Source: Candidatus Woesearchaeota archaeon (lineage in GTDB: Archaea > Nanobdellota > Nanobdellia > Woesearchaeales > JAFCFN01). From it: 39,065 nt of DNA. Shown one piece after another: positions 9,745 to 20,100 of this stretch. The translations under genes were made by a program, and so were the position numbers. Within the stretch, counting starts at the first letter, position 1. Each line of letters begins with the position of its first letter. The notes beneath the pieces are model-generated. The model made no database searches, was not told where the DNA came from, and worked only from the letters and a program-made list of their open reading frames with translations. The stretch covers positions 1 through 39,065 of the forward strand of contig JAFCFN010000008.1 of assembly GCA_017608625.1 (NCBI GenBank), in the 5' to 3' direction.

Positions 9745-10320
9745 TTATGGCCTTATCCACCTAATTTCATAATATGTAACATCTCCCTCATCATCAACAA
9801 TTCCTATAAGAAGCCTTTTCTTAGTGCTGTGGGCAACTCTATTTTTTGCTGCAAACTCGTACCATGTTGTTGTTGAACCTTCATGAACAGGGTAAACGAT
9901 CCATTTTGCGTGATCTTCTCCAGGTTTTATCCCTCTATCATATACTCTAAAATCTGCACCAAACTTAAGAGCAGTTTTGATTATATATCCTCTATTTCTT
10001 ATGTCCTTAAAAACACAGTACCTTATCCAGAAGTTTGGTTCTATTTTTTGGGCTTTTCTGATAAATGAGTCAATATCTAATTTTTTTCTTCTGTAGTCTA
10101 AGATTTTAATCTTCTTTTTTTCCATTAAATAAAGAGCTTCTGGAAGTGATAACTGTAATCTTCCATTCTCTAGGACATCTCCGTATCTGCTTTGGTTATA
10201 AAGATCTCTTGCTGCTTCTGATGCTTCTGTAAGAACTCTCTCTTTTGCAAATATTGCTTTGATCAGTTTTTTCCTTTTTGGTTTTTTTGGATTCTCTTCT
10301 GTTTTTGCTTCTTTCGCCAT
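9745..10320 (-). CDS. endA: tRNA-intron (splicing) endonuclease
   Basis: EndA C-terminal domain 'YIIKTALKFGADFRVYDRGIKPGEDHAKWIVYPVHEGSTTTWYEFAAKNRVAHSTKKRLLIGIVD'. Confidence 0.9.
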   Translation of the reverse strand: MAKEAKTEENPKKPKRKKLIKAIFAKERVLTEASEAARDLYNQSRYGDVLENGRLQLSLPEALYLMEKKKIKILDYRRKKLDIDSFIRKAQKIEPNFWIRYCVFKDIRNRGYIIKTALKFGADFRVYDRGIKPGEDHAKWIVYPVHEGSTTTWYEFAAKNRVAHSTKKRLLIGIVDDEGDVTYYEIRWIRP

Positions 10321-10407
10321 AGTTATAATTTATTCTGTTTTAGTTAATAAGTTTTTCTTTTTTAATAAACAAAAAGATTATAAACATATATGGATTAAGT
10401 AAATAGA

Positions 10408-11298
10408 ATGGAAATCATATTTTTAGGAACAAGCTGCATGGTACCAACTAAAGAGAGGAATCATCCTGCTGTGTTACTTAATTATAAAGGAGAAAATATT
10501 CTTTTTGATTGTGGAGAGGGTACACAAAGACAGCTTAAAATAGCAGGAATCAAACCAACTAAAATAACTAAAATTCTGATTAGCCATTGGCATGGTGATC
10601 ACTGTTTGGGATTGCCAGGTTTGATACAAACATTAGATAAAGAAGGTTATAGTAAAACTCTTGAAATTTATGGACCTATTGGTACTAAAAAATATATGAA
10701 TTATATGTTTAAGGCATTTATTTTTAACAGAACAATTAATATTAAAATAAAAGAGATTAGAAAAAAAAGATTTTTTGAAAATGAGGATTTTATTTTGGAA
10801 GCATTAGAATTAAAACATAGTGTAAGGAATTTAGGATTTTCTTTTATTGAAAAAGATAGAAGGAAGATTAATTTAAGTTATATTAAAAAATTAGGAATTC
10901 CTGAAGGACCTTTGCTTGGTAGGTTGCAAGATGGTAAATCAATCAAATGGAAAGGAAAAACAGTAAAACCTAATAAGGCAACATATATTGTTAAAGGTAA
11001 AAAAATATCTTATATTGTTGATACTATTCCTTGCAGAAATGCTTTGTTGCTTGCAAAGGATTCTGATTTATTAATTGCTGAAGGTTGCTATACATGTGAG
11101 TTAGAAGATAAAGCTGAGGAATTTATGCATATGACAGCAAGGCAAGCTGGATTATTGGCAAACAGAACAAATTCAAAAAAATTGATTTTAACACATTTTA
11201 GTCAGAGATATAAAAGTGCAGCTGTTTTAGAGGAAGATGCTAGAGCTGTTTTTGATAATGTTGTAGTTGCAAAGGATTTTATGAGGGTAAAGCTATGA
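10408..11298 (+). CDS. rnz: ribonuclease Z
   Basis: MBL fold, 'SHWHGDHCLGLPGLIQTL', 'FLGTSCMVPTKERNHPAVLL', 'LTHFSQRY'. Confidence 0.93.
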   Translation: MEIIFLGTSCMVPTKERNHPAVLLNYKGENILFDCGEGTQRQLKIAGIKPTKITKILISHWHGDHCLGLPGLIQTLDKEGYSKTLEIYGPIGTKKYMNYMFKAFIFNRTINIKIKEIRKKRFFENEDFILEALELKHSVRNLGFSFIEKDRRKINLSYIKKLGIPEGPLLGRLQDGKSIKWKGKTVKPNKATYIVKGKKISYIVDTIPCRNALLLAKDSDLLIAEGCYTCELEDKAEEFMHMTARQAGLLANRTNSKKLILTHFSQRYKSAAVLEEDARAVFDNVVVAKDFMRVKL

Positions 11299-11696
11299 GT
11301 AGAAAGAGCAAAGGAATGAATGTTGAGAGAGAGCTGATACATATGTTTTGGGCTACTAAATATTGGGTTGCAGCACGTTGTGCAGGTAGTGGAAGTATGA
11401 GATACCCAAGTCCTGATATAATTGCAAGTGATGGTAAAAGAGTTTTAGCTATAGAATGTAAAAGTAGCAAGAAGAATTATATTTATTTAACCAAAAGTGA
11501 AATAAATGATTTAACAAAATTTGCTAAGTTATTTAGGGCTATTCCAATAATAGGAGTGAGATTTAATAGAGAAGGGTGGTCTTTTGTTAAAATAAAAGAT
11601 TTGGATGAAACTGAAAAAAATTTTGTTGTTTCTCTTAAAAAAGCTAAAGAAAAAGGATTAAGTTTTAATGAACTTATAAAAACAAAAGTTTTATAA
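11295..11696 (+). CDS. hjc: Holliday junction resolvase Hjc
   Basis: 'KGMNVERELIHMFW...AARCAGSGSMRYPSPDIIASDGKRVLAIECKSSKK' archaeal Hjc nuclease motif; ATGA overlap with rnz. Confidence 0.92.
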   Translation: MSRKSKGMNVERELIHMFWATKYWVAARCAGSGSMRYPSPDIIASDGKRVLAIECKSSKKNYIYLTKSEINDLTKFAKLFRAIPIIGVRFNREGWSFVKIKDLDETEKNFVVSLKKAKEKGLSFNELIKTKVL

Positions 11697-11730
11697 AGTT
11701 TTTTACCCATAAATTAGTATAATTTCTAAC

Positions 11731-12240
11731 ATGAAATTAACAAACAAGATTATAGAATCTGTTGTAGCAGAGGTTGCTGGAGACGATGTACTTCCTTTGG
11801 TTAAATATTTGAAAGGAAGGAAGAATGTTTCTGAATTTAAATTGGCTTCTTCTATTAAAAAAGAGATCAATGCTACAAGAAATATGTTATACAGACTTTA
11901 TGAGAATAATCTTGTTTCTTTTATAAGAAAAAAAGATAAGAAAAAAGGGTGGTACATTTACTATTGGACATTTAATCTTAAAAGAATTAAAGATTTAGTC
12001 AAAAATTTAAAAAAAGAAAGATTGGAGAAATTAAAAGCAAGATTAGAGAGGGAGAAAAAAGGTAATTTCTTCCTCTGCCCAAATAAATGTATAAGATTGA
12101 ATTTTGAGCAAGCAACTGAATTTGAATTTAAGTGTCCTGAATGTGGTACTTTAATGGTCCAAGAAGATAATAAAGAGAGAATAAAAAAAATAGAAGTTGA
12201 GATAAAAGAGTTAGAAAGAGAGGTTAAAAAAATTAAGTAA
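11731..12240 (+). CDS. tfe: transcription factor E (TFE alpha)
   Basis: N-terminal wHTH and zinc ribbon 'FFLCPNKCIRLNFEQATEFEFKCPECGTLM'. Confidence 0.9.
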   Translation: MKLTNKIIESVVAEVAGDDVLPLVKYLKGRKNVSEFKLASSIKKEINATRNMLYRLYENNLVSFIRKKDKKKGWYIYYWTFNLKRIKDLVKNLKKERLEKLKARLEREKKGNFFLCPNKCIRLNFEQATEFEFKCPECGTLMVQEDNKERIKKIEVEIKELEREVKKIK

Positions 12241-12242
12241 TA

Positions 12243-13145
12243 TTAAAACATCCAAGGATAGTTCTCTTTAATAATTTCTATAAACATGCTTGGTCTGTAA
12301 ATTCCTAATTCTGAGATTATTCCTGTTATTAATTCTGGTTTAACTTTTTCAAAAGCAAGATTAGATATGGTTATGTTTTTTGGTGGGTTTCGCCAAACTT
12401 CTCTAGCAGCTCTTTTTTCTATTTTTTCTTCTATACCATAAACTGTTTTTGGGTCATATTTCCAGCTATCTGTACAAGAAAATATAGGGATGTCATATTT
12501 ATAAGCTATTTCTGCAAAAAGTTCTGTTCCTATTTTATTGATTACTTTACCTTCTGATGTTATTGCATCTGCACCGAATAAAAACAAGTCTGCTTTTTTT
12601 AAGGCAATTCTTGCTGCTGAATCAACAAAGATTGTTACTGGAATCCTTGCTTTTGCTAATTCTGTTGCTGTTATTCTGCCTTGAAATAAAGGTCTTGTTT
12701 CAGTGACATGAACTTGAAATCTTTTTCCTTGTTTTTTCGCCTGTTTTAGAATAGACATGACGGTTGATGAGTGGCAGTGAGTAAAGATAGTCATTCCATT
12801 TTTTATTTTCTTGGAGCCAATTGCTGCTATAGTTTGTCTTGTTTTGCATATATGCTCTAGAGCTTTTTTGATTCTCTCATCTAGCAATGCTTTTAGTGAT
12901 ATTATATCCTTAACATCTAAATTTGTTAAAATATATTTTAATGTGTTTCTCATACATGGTTCTGTTGGTCTTGTTGTAATAAGAATTTTTCTTGTTTTCT
13001 TGAGCTCATCAATTAATCTATATTTTGTAGCTGCACGAGATTTTTTAATAACATCTTTTAAAGCAAGAACAGATGCTTTAGCAATGGCTTCTGCTCCTTG
13101 GATTTTTAGTGTTTTTATATCTCTTACTATTTTTTCAAAAGACAT
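12243..13145 (-). CDS. eIF2B-alpha-like / ribose-1,5-bisphosphate isomerase family
   Basis: 'ILITTRPTEPCMRNTLKYIL', 'FTHCHSSTVMSILKQA', 'VTETRPLFQGRITATELAKARIPVTIFVDSAAR', 'LFGADAITSEGKVINKIGTELFAEIA'. Confidence 0.85.
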   Translation of the reverse strand: MSFEKIVRDIKTLKIQGAEAIAKASVLALKDVIKKSRAATKYRLIDELKKTRKILITTRPTEPCMRNTLKYILTNLDVKDIISLKALLDERIKKALEHICKTRQTIAAIGSKKIKNGMTIFTHCHSSTVMSILKQAKKQGKRFQVHVTETRPLFQGRITATELAKARIPVTIFVDSAARIALKKADLFLFGADAITSEGKVINKIGTELFAEIAYKYDIPIFSCTDSWKYDPKTVYGIEEKIEKRAAREVWRNPPKNITISNLAFEKVKPELITGIISELGIYRPSMFIEIIKENYPWMF

Positions 13146-13158
13146 TTTTAATTAAGAA

Positions 13159-13347
13159 TTATTTTTTCTTTTTCTTTAGTTTTCTTTCTATTTTTATTTC
13201 TTCTTTCAAAATCTTGTTAACCAGCCTTTCTATATGTTTTTCCATGTTTGCTATTCTTCTTTCCATTAAAACTAAAATTCTTAATGAGTAAACTATTGCT
13301 GCTAGTACACCTATTATAATATAGAGAATAACCTGTTCTAGTGCCAT
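13159..13347 (-). CDS. small membrane protein with one TM segment and a basic tail
   Basis: 62 aa; hydrophobic 'VILYIIIGVLAAIVYSLRILVLM' then a charged helix ending in a Lys run; little evidence beyond ORF and spacing. Confidence 0.45.
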   Translation of the reverse strand: MALEQVILYIIIGVLAAIVYSLRILVLMERRIANMEKHIERLVNKILKEEIKIERKLKKKKK

Positions 13348-13415
13348 TTTTCACCTCTTTTTTATTTAATTATTATGTTTAAAAAAGAAAAAGAGTTGGT
13401 TTTTAAATAGTTTTC

Positions 13416-14196
13416 TTATTTCACTTTGTTAAATTTAAAATCAAATAATTCTTCTAAGTGAGTAGCAAAATTAGGTGCATTTATCCATACTCCTGAATCA
13501 TATGTTGGATGCACTTCTTTGTCATCTGACAACATTATTAGAACTTCTTTTCCATCTACTATGCAAAATCTTGTATTATTATTTATGTTTTTGATCTGCA
13601 CACCAGAATTTATTTTTTTGATTATGTTTGAGTTTTCTTTTGTAATGGGCGCTGCAATTTTTATTATTACTTTGTTATCTTTTGCTTTTTTAAGATGATT
13701 TTTGAAAGAATTTAGTTTTCTTATCAAACCTTGATCAGTTGTAGAAATATATATTGATTTCTTGGCTTTTTTAATCATAGATTCTATATGATTATATAAA
13801 TTGTTTCTACCTCTTATAACACCAGAAAGATCAACAGGTGTTACAGATTTTATTCCTTGTTTATATAACAAGTTTAATTCGTTTAGAATGTTTGTTGTTT
13901 TTATTTCATTTAAAATTTTGAGTTTTGTCATAGCATTTTCTTGTATCTTTTTCTTAACTCTTTCAACAACTTCATTAGGAGCAACTGCTAAGTATTTTAT
14001 AGGTTTGCCTAATTTTAGTATTACAAAACCCTTCTTTTCTAATGATTCGAGAACATCATAAAGGGACATTTGCTATATCAGATAATTCTCCTGCTGTGCT
14101 TACTCCTCTGCTAAGCAAAGCCACCCATATTTTGCTTTCATAAGAGTTTAGTCCAAAATCTTTAAGTTTATTCAAAAGTTCTGGTTGTATGATCAT
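13416..14196 (-). pseudogene. TrmB-family transcriptional regulator, frame-disrupted (two fragments)
   Basis: Minus-strand ORF from SD AGGAGGT (14204-14210 region), ATG 14196: 'MIIQPELLNKLKDFGLNSYESKIWVALLSRGVSTAGELSDIANVPL*' (stop 14058-14056); rest of the protein in a different frame (ORF 14069-13416 'MSLYDVLESLEKKGFVILKLGKPIKYLAVAPNEVVERVK...'). Together a canonical TrmB except at the junction. Confidence 0.75.
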
Positions 14197-14210
14197 ATTT
14201 CAAACCTCCT

Positions 14211-14455
14211 ATACTACCATAAAGTAATAACTCATATATAAATGTTTCTATTTTTATTATTTCAGAGTGATTAAAATATTGGGGACCCCTTTATTTCTTG
14301 TAGAGTATGCAATAAAAAATAAAGAAGATTTTTATTTTAATTATAATTTTTTATTTTCAATATTGAAAAATATGGTATAAACTTATTATCTCTTTTTTAT
14401 TAAAATATGTTTTCCAATAGAAATAAAGCTGTGTGTATTTCCAAATGCAATAATG
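14211..14455. other. candidate replication origin (oriC) region upstream of orc1/cdc6-DP1-DP2
   Basis: About 245-bp very AT-rich intergenic region with a 16-nt palindrome TTTTCAATATTGAAAA (14354-14369), GGGGACCCC (14281-14289), ORB-like TTTTCCAATAGAAATAAAG (14410-14428) and CCCCTTTATTTCTTGTAGAG (14286-14305); position matches known archaeal origins. Confidence 0.55.
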
Positions 14456-14463
14456 TTTATATA
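14456..14463 (+). promoter_or_regulatory. TATA box of orc1 operon (TTTATATA)
   Basis: TTTATATA centred about 26 nt upstream of ATG 14486 (MGQKGLTNFF...), consistent with a leaderless archaeal transcript. Confidence 0.65.
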
Positions 14464-14485
14464 CCTTTGCTTCTGCTGGAAGTAT

Positions 14486-15694
14486 ATGGGGCAAAAAGGT
14501 TTAACTAATTTTTTTGAAAAATTTCTTGATAAAGAAAGTTTATTTGAGAATAAAAGAGTTTTACAAGCAAATTATATTCCTGAAACTATAACTCATAGAG
14601 ATAAAGAAATTAAGAAAATAGCCACTATTCTTGCTCCATGTCTTAAATTAGAAAAACCTTCTAATTTGTTTATTTATGGTAAAACAGGTACAGGTAAAAC
14701 ACTAACAATTAAACATGTGACTAATAAAATATTACAAGTTGCTAGGGAGAAAGACATTAATGTAAAAATATTTTATATTAATTGTAAACTGAAAAGAGTG
14801 GCTGATACTGAGTATAGATTAATAGCACAATTTACAAGAGATCTTGGTAAGGAGATACCTCCTACAGGGTTGCCTACAGATGAGGTATATAAGATATTCT
14901 TTTCTGCAATTGATGCAGAACAACAATTAGTTATTTTGATTTTAGATGAAATAGATTACTTGGTTAAAAAAGCTGGTGACGAATTACTTTATAATCTTAC
15001 TAGAATAAATTCTGATTTGAAAAACAGTCAAATATCTTTAGTAGGTATAAGCAATGATCTTGTTTTTGTAGATCATTTAGATCCGAGAATTAAGAGTTCA
15101 TTATCTGAAGAGGAAGTTATTTTTCCACCTTATAATGCATTGCAGTTACAAGATATTTTAAAACAAAGGGCAAAAAAAGCCTTCAAAAAAAATGTTTTAG
15201 AACAAGGGGTTATTGAGAAATGTGCTGCTTATGCTGCAAGAGAACATGGAGATGCAAGAAGAGCATTAGAGCTGTTAAGAGTAGCAGCAGAAATAGCTGA
15301 AAGAGATGGTTTTTCACGTATTAAAATAGAGCATCTAGATAAGGCAGAACAAGAGATAGAAAAAAATAGAATACAAGACATAGTTATTGCACAACCAAAA
15401 CAACAACAAGCAGTTTTACTTTCAATTATTTCAATATGTTCTAAAAGAAAAAGAGGAATTTTTACTGGAGAGGTTTATGAAGTTTACAAAGGAATTTGTA
15501 TACAAACAGGATTAAGACCTTTAACTCAGAGAAGAGTTTCTGATATTATAGCAGAGTATGATATGTTTGGTATTATTAATACTAATGTAATATCAAAAGG
15601 AAGATATGGGAGAACAAAAGAGATTTCTTTAGCAATAGATCATTCAATTATTCCAAAAATAAAAAAGATAATAGAGAATAATTTAAATTTGTAA
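14486..15694 (+). CDS. cdc6: Orc1/Cdc6 replication initiator
   Basis: 'YGKTGTGKT' Walker A, 'ILDEIDYL' Walker B, 'ESLFENKRVLQANYIPETITHRDKEI' N-terminal motif, C-terminal wHTH. Track start at 14453 lies upstream of the TATA box, so ATG 14486 is preferred. Confidence 0.92.
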   Translation: MGQKGLTNFFEKFLDKESLFENKRVLQANYIPETITHRDKEIKKIATILAPCLKLEKPSNLFIYGKTGTGKTLTIKHVTNKILQVAREKDINVKIFYINCKLKRVADTEYRLIAQFTRDLGKEIPPTGLPTDEVYKIFFSAIDAEQQLVILILDEIDYLVKKAGDELLYNLTRINSDLKNSQISLVGISNDLVFVDHLDPRIKSSLSEEEVIFPPYNALQLQDILKQRAKKAFKKNVLEQGVIEKCAAYAAREHGDARRALELLRVAAEIAERDGFSRIKIEHLDKAEQEIEKNRIQDIVIAQPKQQQAVLLSIISICSKRKRGIFTGEVYEVYKGICIQTGLRPLTQRRVSDIIAEYDMFGIINTNVISKGRYGRTKEISLAIDHSIIPKIKKIIENNLNL

Positions 15695-15695
15695 A

Positions 15696-17147
15696 ATGGA
15701 AGAATATGAAAAAAAGAAAGAGATTATTAGATTTTGTTTTGAAAACAATATTCTAGTAGATCCTAATTTTTTGAATAAATTATGTCAAGAAGATCTTAAA
15801 AAAGTATATAATATTGTATTAAAAAATAAAGATTTAACTGTTTTAGATAATAGAATATTTGAAGAAAAAAAACAAACACACCAAATAACCAAGGGCAGGG
15901 TAGAAGTTTTATTTAATTATAAAGAAAACTCAAAAAAAAGAGAAGAACAAGATTTTATATCTTACTTTAATTCTAGGTATAAAGCCCTAGAAAAAATTTT
16001 GAAAAACAGGGTTGAGTTACAAGACGCAGTTTCTATTAATAGGGCTTTAATGAAAAGAGAACGAGAAAATATTGCTTTGATTGGTTTAGTAGAGAGCAAA
16101 CAAATAACGAAAAATAACAATATTTTATTAACTCTAGAAGATCCTACAGGAAAAATTAGTGTTTTAATCACTAAAGAAAAAAAAGATTTGTTTCAACAAG
16201 CATTGGATATAGTTGAAGATGAAGCAATAGGTATAACTGGAGTTATTAGTAACAGAATAGTTTTTGCAGATAATATTTTGTGGCCTGATATTTCTATAAA
16301 TAAAGAATATAAAAAATCAAAAGAAGAAGGCTATGCCATATTTATTTCTGATATCCATGTAGGTAGTAATCTTTTTTTGGAAGACAAATTTAATCAATTT
16401 CTTGCATGGGTTAGAGGAGAGGTTGGTAATGAAGAACAAAAAGAAATAGCCAGAAAGATAAAATATATTTTTATTTTAGGAGATTTGATTGACGGATGTG
16501 GTATATATCCTGAACAAGATTCAGAATTAGTTATTAAAGATGTTTATGAACAATATAAAAAATGTGCAAGTTTACTAGCTAAAATACCTTCTAAAATTCC
16601 TATAATAATTTCTCCTGGAAATCACGATGCATTAAGAATAGCAGAACCCCAACCAGCGTTATATAAAGATTTTGCTGCACCCCTTTATGAATTACCTAAT
16701 GTAATAATAGTTTCTAATCCAGCTTGGATTAATATTGATAAAACAAAGGATTTTCCAGGTTTTGATGTTCTTATTTATCATGGTTATTCTTTTGATTATT
16801 ATGTAGCTAATGTAGATTCTATAAGGATTAAAGGAGGTTATAACAGACCTGATTTAATTATGAAGTTCTTGTTGCAGAGAAGACATCTTGCTCCAACACA
16901 CACATCAACTTTGTATATACCTGATTCTAATAAAGATCCACTAGTTATAGATAGAGTACCTGATTTCTTTGTTACCGGACATATTCATAAAGCAGGAGTA
17001 GCTAATTACAAGAATGTAACAATGATTTGTTCTTCTTGCTGGCAGAGCAAAACAGTTTTCCAGGAAAAAGTAGGTCATAATCCTGAGCCAGCTAGGGTGC
17101 CTGTTGTTAATTTAAAAACAAGAAAAGTAAAAATATTGAAATTTTAA
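15696..17147 (+). CDS. polB: D-family DNA polymerase small subunit DP1
   Basis: Calcineurin-like phosphoesterase motifs 'FISDIHVGSN', 'LGDLIDGCG', 'SPGNHDALR', 'YHGYSFD', 'TGHIHKAG' after an OB-fold; operon with DP2. Confidence 0.93.
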   Translation: MEEYEKKKEIIRFCFENNILVDPNFLNKLCQEDLKKVYNIVLKNKDLTVLDNRIFEEKKQTHQITKGRVEVLFNYKENSKKREEQDFISYFNSRYKALEKILKNRVELQDAVSINRALMKRERENIALIGLVESKQITKNNNILLTLEDPTGKISVLITKEKKDLFQQALDIVEDEAIGITGVISNRIVFADNILWPDISINKEYKKSKEEGYAIFISDIHVGSNLFLEDKFNQFLAWVRGEVGNEEQKEIARKIKYIFILGDLIDGCGIYPEQDSELVIKDVYEQYKKCASLLAKIPSKIPIIISPGNHDALRIAEPQPALYKDFAAPLYELPNVIIVSNPAWINIDKTKDFPGFDVLIYHGYSFDYYVANVDSIRIKGGYNRPDLIMKFLLQRRHLAPTHTSTLYIPDSNKDPLVIDRVPDFFVTGHIHKAGVANYKNVTMICSSCWQSKTVFQEKVGHNPEPARVPVVNLKTRKVKILKF

Positions 17148-17148
17148 A

Positions 17149-20100
17149 ATGCAATTTAGTAAAGATATTGGGGAGTATTTTAAAAAAATAGAAGAAGGTG
17201 TTAAAAGAGCTTATTCTATAGCTAGTGAAGCAAGGAAAAAAGGTTTGGATCCAGAAGATAAGGTAGATATACCTTTGGCCAATAATATGGCTGAGAGGGT
17301 AGAAGGTTTAATATCAACTGTTGCACCCCAATTAATTAATTCTGGAATTACAAAAAGAATACAACAACTTGAAAAGAAATACGGCTTATTGGATTGGAGA
17401 GTAGCTTTGGTTATAGCAGAGGAAGTTGCTAAAGAAAAGTTTTGCAAGTTCAATTCAAAAAAAGAAGCAATTGAAGTAGGAATTAGAACTGGTTTTGCAT
17501 ATCACACTTTAGGCATAGTTGCAGCACCTTTAGAAGGTTTTATAGAAGTAGTTATAAAAAAGACAAAAGATGGTAAAGAGTATCTTGCCTTAAAATATGC
17601 TGGACCTGTTAGAGGAGCAGGAGGAACTGGTGCGAGTGTTTCTGTAATAATAGCAGATTATGTAAGAAAAAAATTAGGATTTTCTGCTTATGATCCTGAT
17701 GATAAAGAGATTGAGAGATATGTTACTGAGTTGTATGATTATCATGAAAGGGTTACTAATTTACAATATAAACCTAGTCCAGATGAGATAAGATTTTTGA
17801 TAAAACATATCCCTGTGGAAATAGATGGAGATCCAACAGAAAGAATAGAAGTTAGTAATTATAAAGATTTACCAAGAGTAGATACAAATAGGATAAGAGG
17901 AGGAGTTTGTTTGGTTATTTCTATGATTGCTTTGAAAGCACCAAAATTGTGGAAAAGATTAGCTAAATGGGGAAAAGAATTTGAGTTGGAATGGGATTTC
18001 TTATCAGAGTTTTTAACAATACAAAAAAAGGCAAAATCAAAACAAGAAGTAGGAGTAGAAGAGAAAATAAAACCAGATTATACTTTTATTTCTGATCTTG
18101 TTGCTGGAAGACCTGTTTTAACATATCCTATGCAAAAAGGAGGATTCAGATTAAGATATGGTAGAAGTAGAATCTCTGGTTATTCTGCAGCATCAATACA
18201 TCCAGCAACAATGTATTTACTCAATAAATATATTGCAACTGGCTCCCAGCTTAAAATAGAGAGACCTGGAAAAGCAGCTGCTATTACACCTTGCGATACA
18301 ATAGAAGGGCCAATTGTTAAACTAAAAAATGGGACTGTTTTAAGAATTGAAACAGAAAATCAAGCCAAACAATTATTGAATGAAATAGAAGAAATTCTTT
18401 TTTTAGGAGATCTTTTAATTAGTTATGGGGATTTTTCTGAAAATGGGCATAGACTAATTCCTTGCGGTTATAATGAGGAATGGTGGCAACAAGAGTTAGA
18501 AAAAGCAATTGTAAATAATTTTGGATCAATTGATTTATATAAATTGTCTGAATTAGTTGATATTCCATCAAAATATTTGGAGAAGGTTTTAAACCAACCT
18601 TTTGATTTTGTTCCAACAGCAGAAGTTGCAATTAAATTATCTGAAAAACTAAACATACCACTACATCCTAGATATACATATCACTGGGCAGATATAGATG
18701 GGGAGCAATTTTTTAGATTAATAAAATGGCTAGATAAAGCAAAGGTTAAGAAGAATGAAGATAAAATAGATAAAATTGTTATACCTGTGGGAGAGGAGAA
18801 AAGAATTCTAGAAGAAATAGGCATACCTCATTCGGTTGTTACAAATGAATTTATTATTATTGATAAAAATGAAGCCCTAGCATTACTTTTTAGTTTAGGA
18901 ATAACAAAAAAAGAAGACATTACTAAAATCATGAATCTTGCTGAAGAAAACCTAGATAAAAATGCTTTAGAGATAATAAAGGCAACAGGAATTAATTTAA
19001 GAGATAAGTCTGGAATTTATATAGGCGCTAGAATGGGGAGACCAGAAAAAGCTAAGATGAGAAAGCTAACTGGTTCTCCACAAGTGCTTTTTCCTGTGGG
19101 TGATGAAGGAGGAAGGTTAAGAGCTTTTCAAGCAGCGTTAGAAGAAGGTAAGGTAAGAGCAGATTTTCCTTTATTTTTTTGTCAGAAATGTAATAGGGAA
19201 ACTATTTATTCTATTTGCGAGGTTTGTAATTCTAAAACAAAAAGAAAATATTACTGCAAATTTTGTGGAGTAATAGACAGAAAAAAATGTAGACATGGTA
19301 AGGCGCAAACATTCAAAAAACAAGATATTGATATAAAACACTATTTTGAGTTTGCTTTGAAAAAAATTAAAGAAACCCATTATCCAGATTTGATTAAAGG
19401 TGTTAGAGGTACTTCTAATAAAGATCATATTCCAGAAAGACTTGAAAAAGGAATTTTAAGGGCTAAGCACAAAATTTATGTTAATAAAGATGGCACAGTA
19501 AGATACGATATGACTGAATTACCTATAACACACTTTAAAATCAAGGAAATATCAACTTCAATAGAGAAATTGAAAGAGTTGGGCTATTATTATGATATTA
19601 AAGGTAATGAGATCAGGGATAGAGATCAAATTGTTGAGTTAAAACCTCAAGATATAATCCTGCCTTCATCAACACTTGGTTTGGATGAATCAGCAGATAA
19701 TGTGTTGTTTAGAGTTGCAAATTTTATTGACGAAGAATTGGTTAAATTATATGATTTAAAACCCTTTTATAATTTAAAAAATAAAGAAGATCTTATTGGA
19801 CAGTTAGTTGTTGGATTAGCTCCACATATTTCTGCAGGTATGGTTGGCAGAATAATTGGATTTAGTCAAACCCAAGCATTATTTGCTCATCCTCTATGGC
19901 ATGCAGCTTTAAGAAGGGATTGTGATGGAGATGAAGCATGCGTAATGTTGTTGATGGACGCTTTGTTAAATTTTTCTAGACAATATCTTCCAGATAAAAG
20001 AGGGGGCAGAACAATGGACGCACCTTTAGTTTTAACTTGTATTTTAAATCCTGCTGAGGTTGATGATATGGTTCATGGTTTGGATGTATGCTGGAGATAT

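Noticed and set aside
14056-14069. Programmed +1 frameshift at CCT-T-TAT in the TrmB gene
   Set aside because: Even a +1 shift would leave the recognition helix about four residues short, so deletion or pseudogene is more likely than functional recoding.
14453-14485. N-terminal extension MFIYLCFCWKY of the Orc1 ORF
   Set aside because: It contains the TATA box TTTATATA; start at ATG 14486 fits a leaderless transcript and family N-termini.
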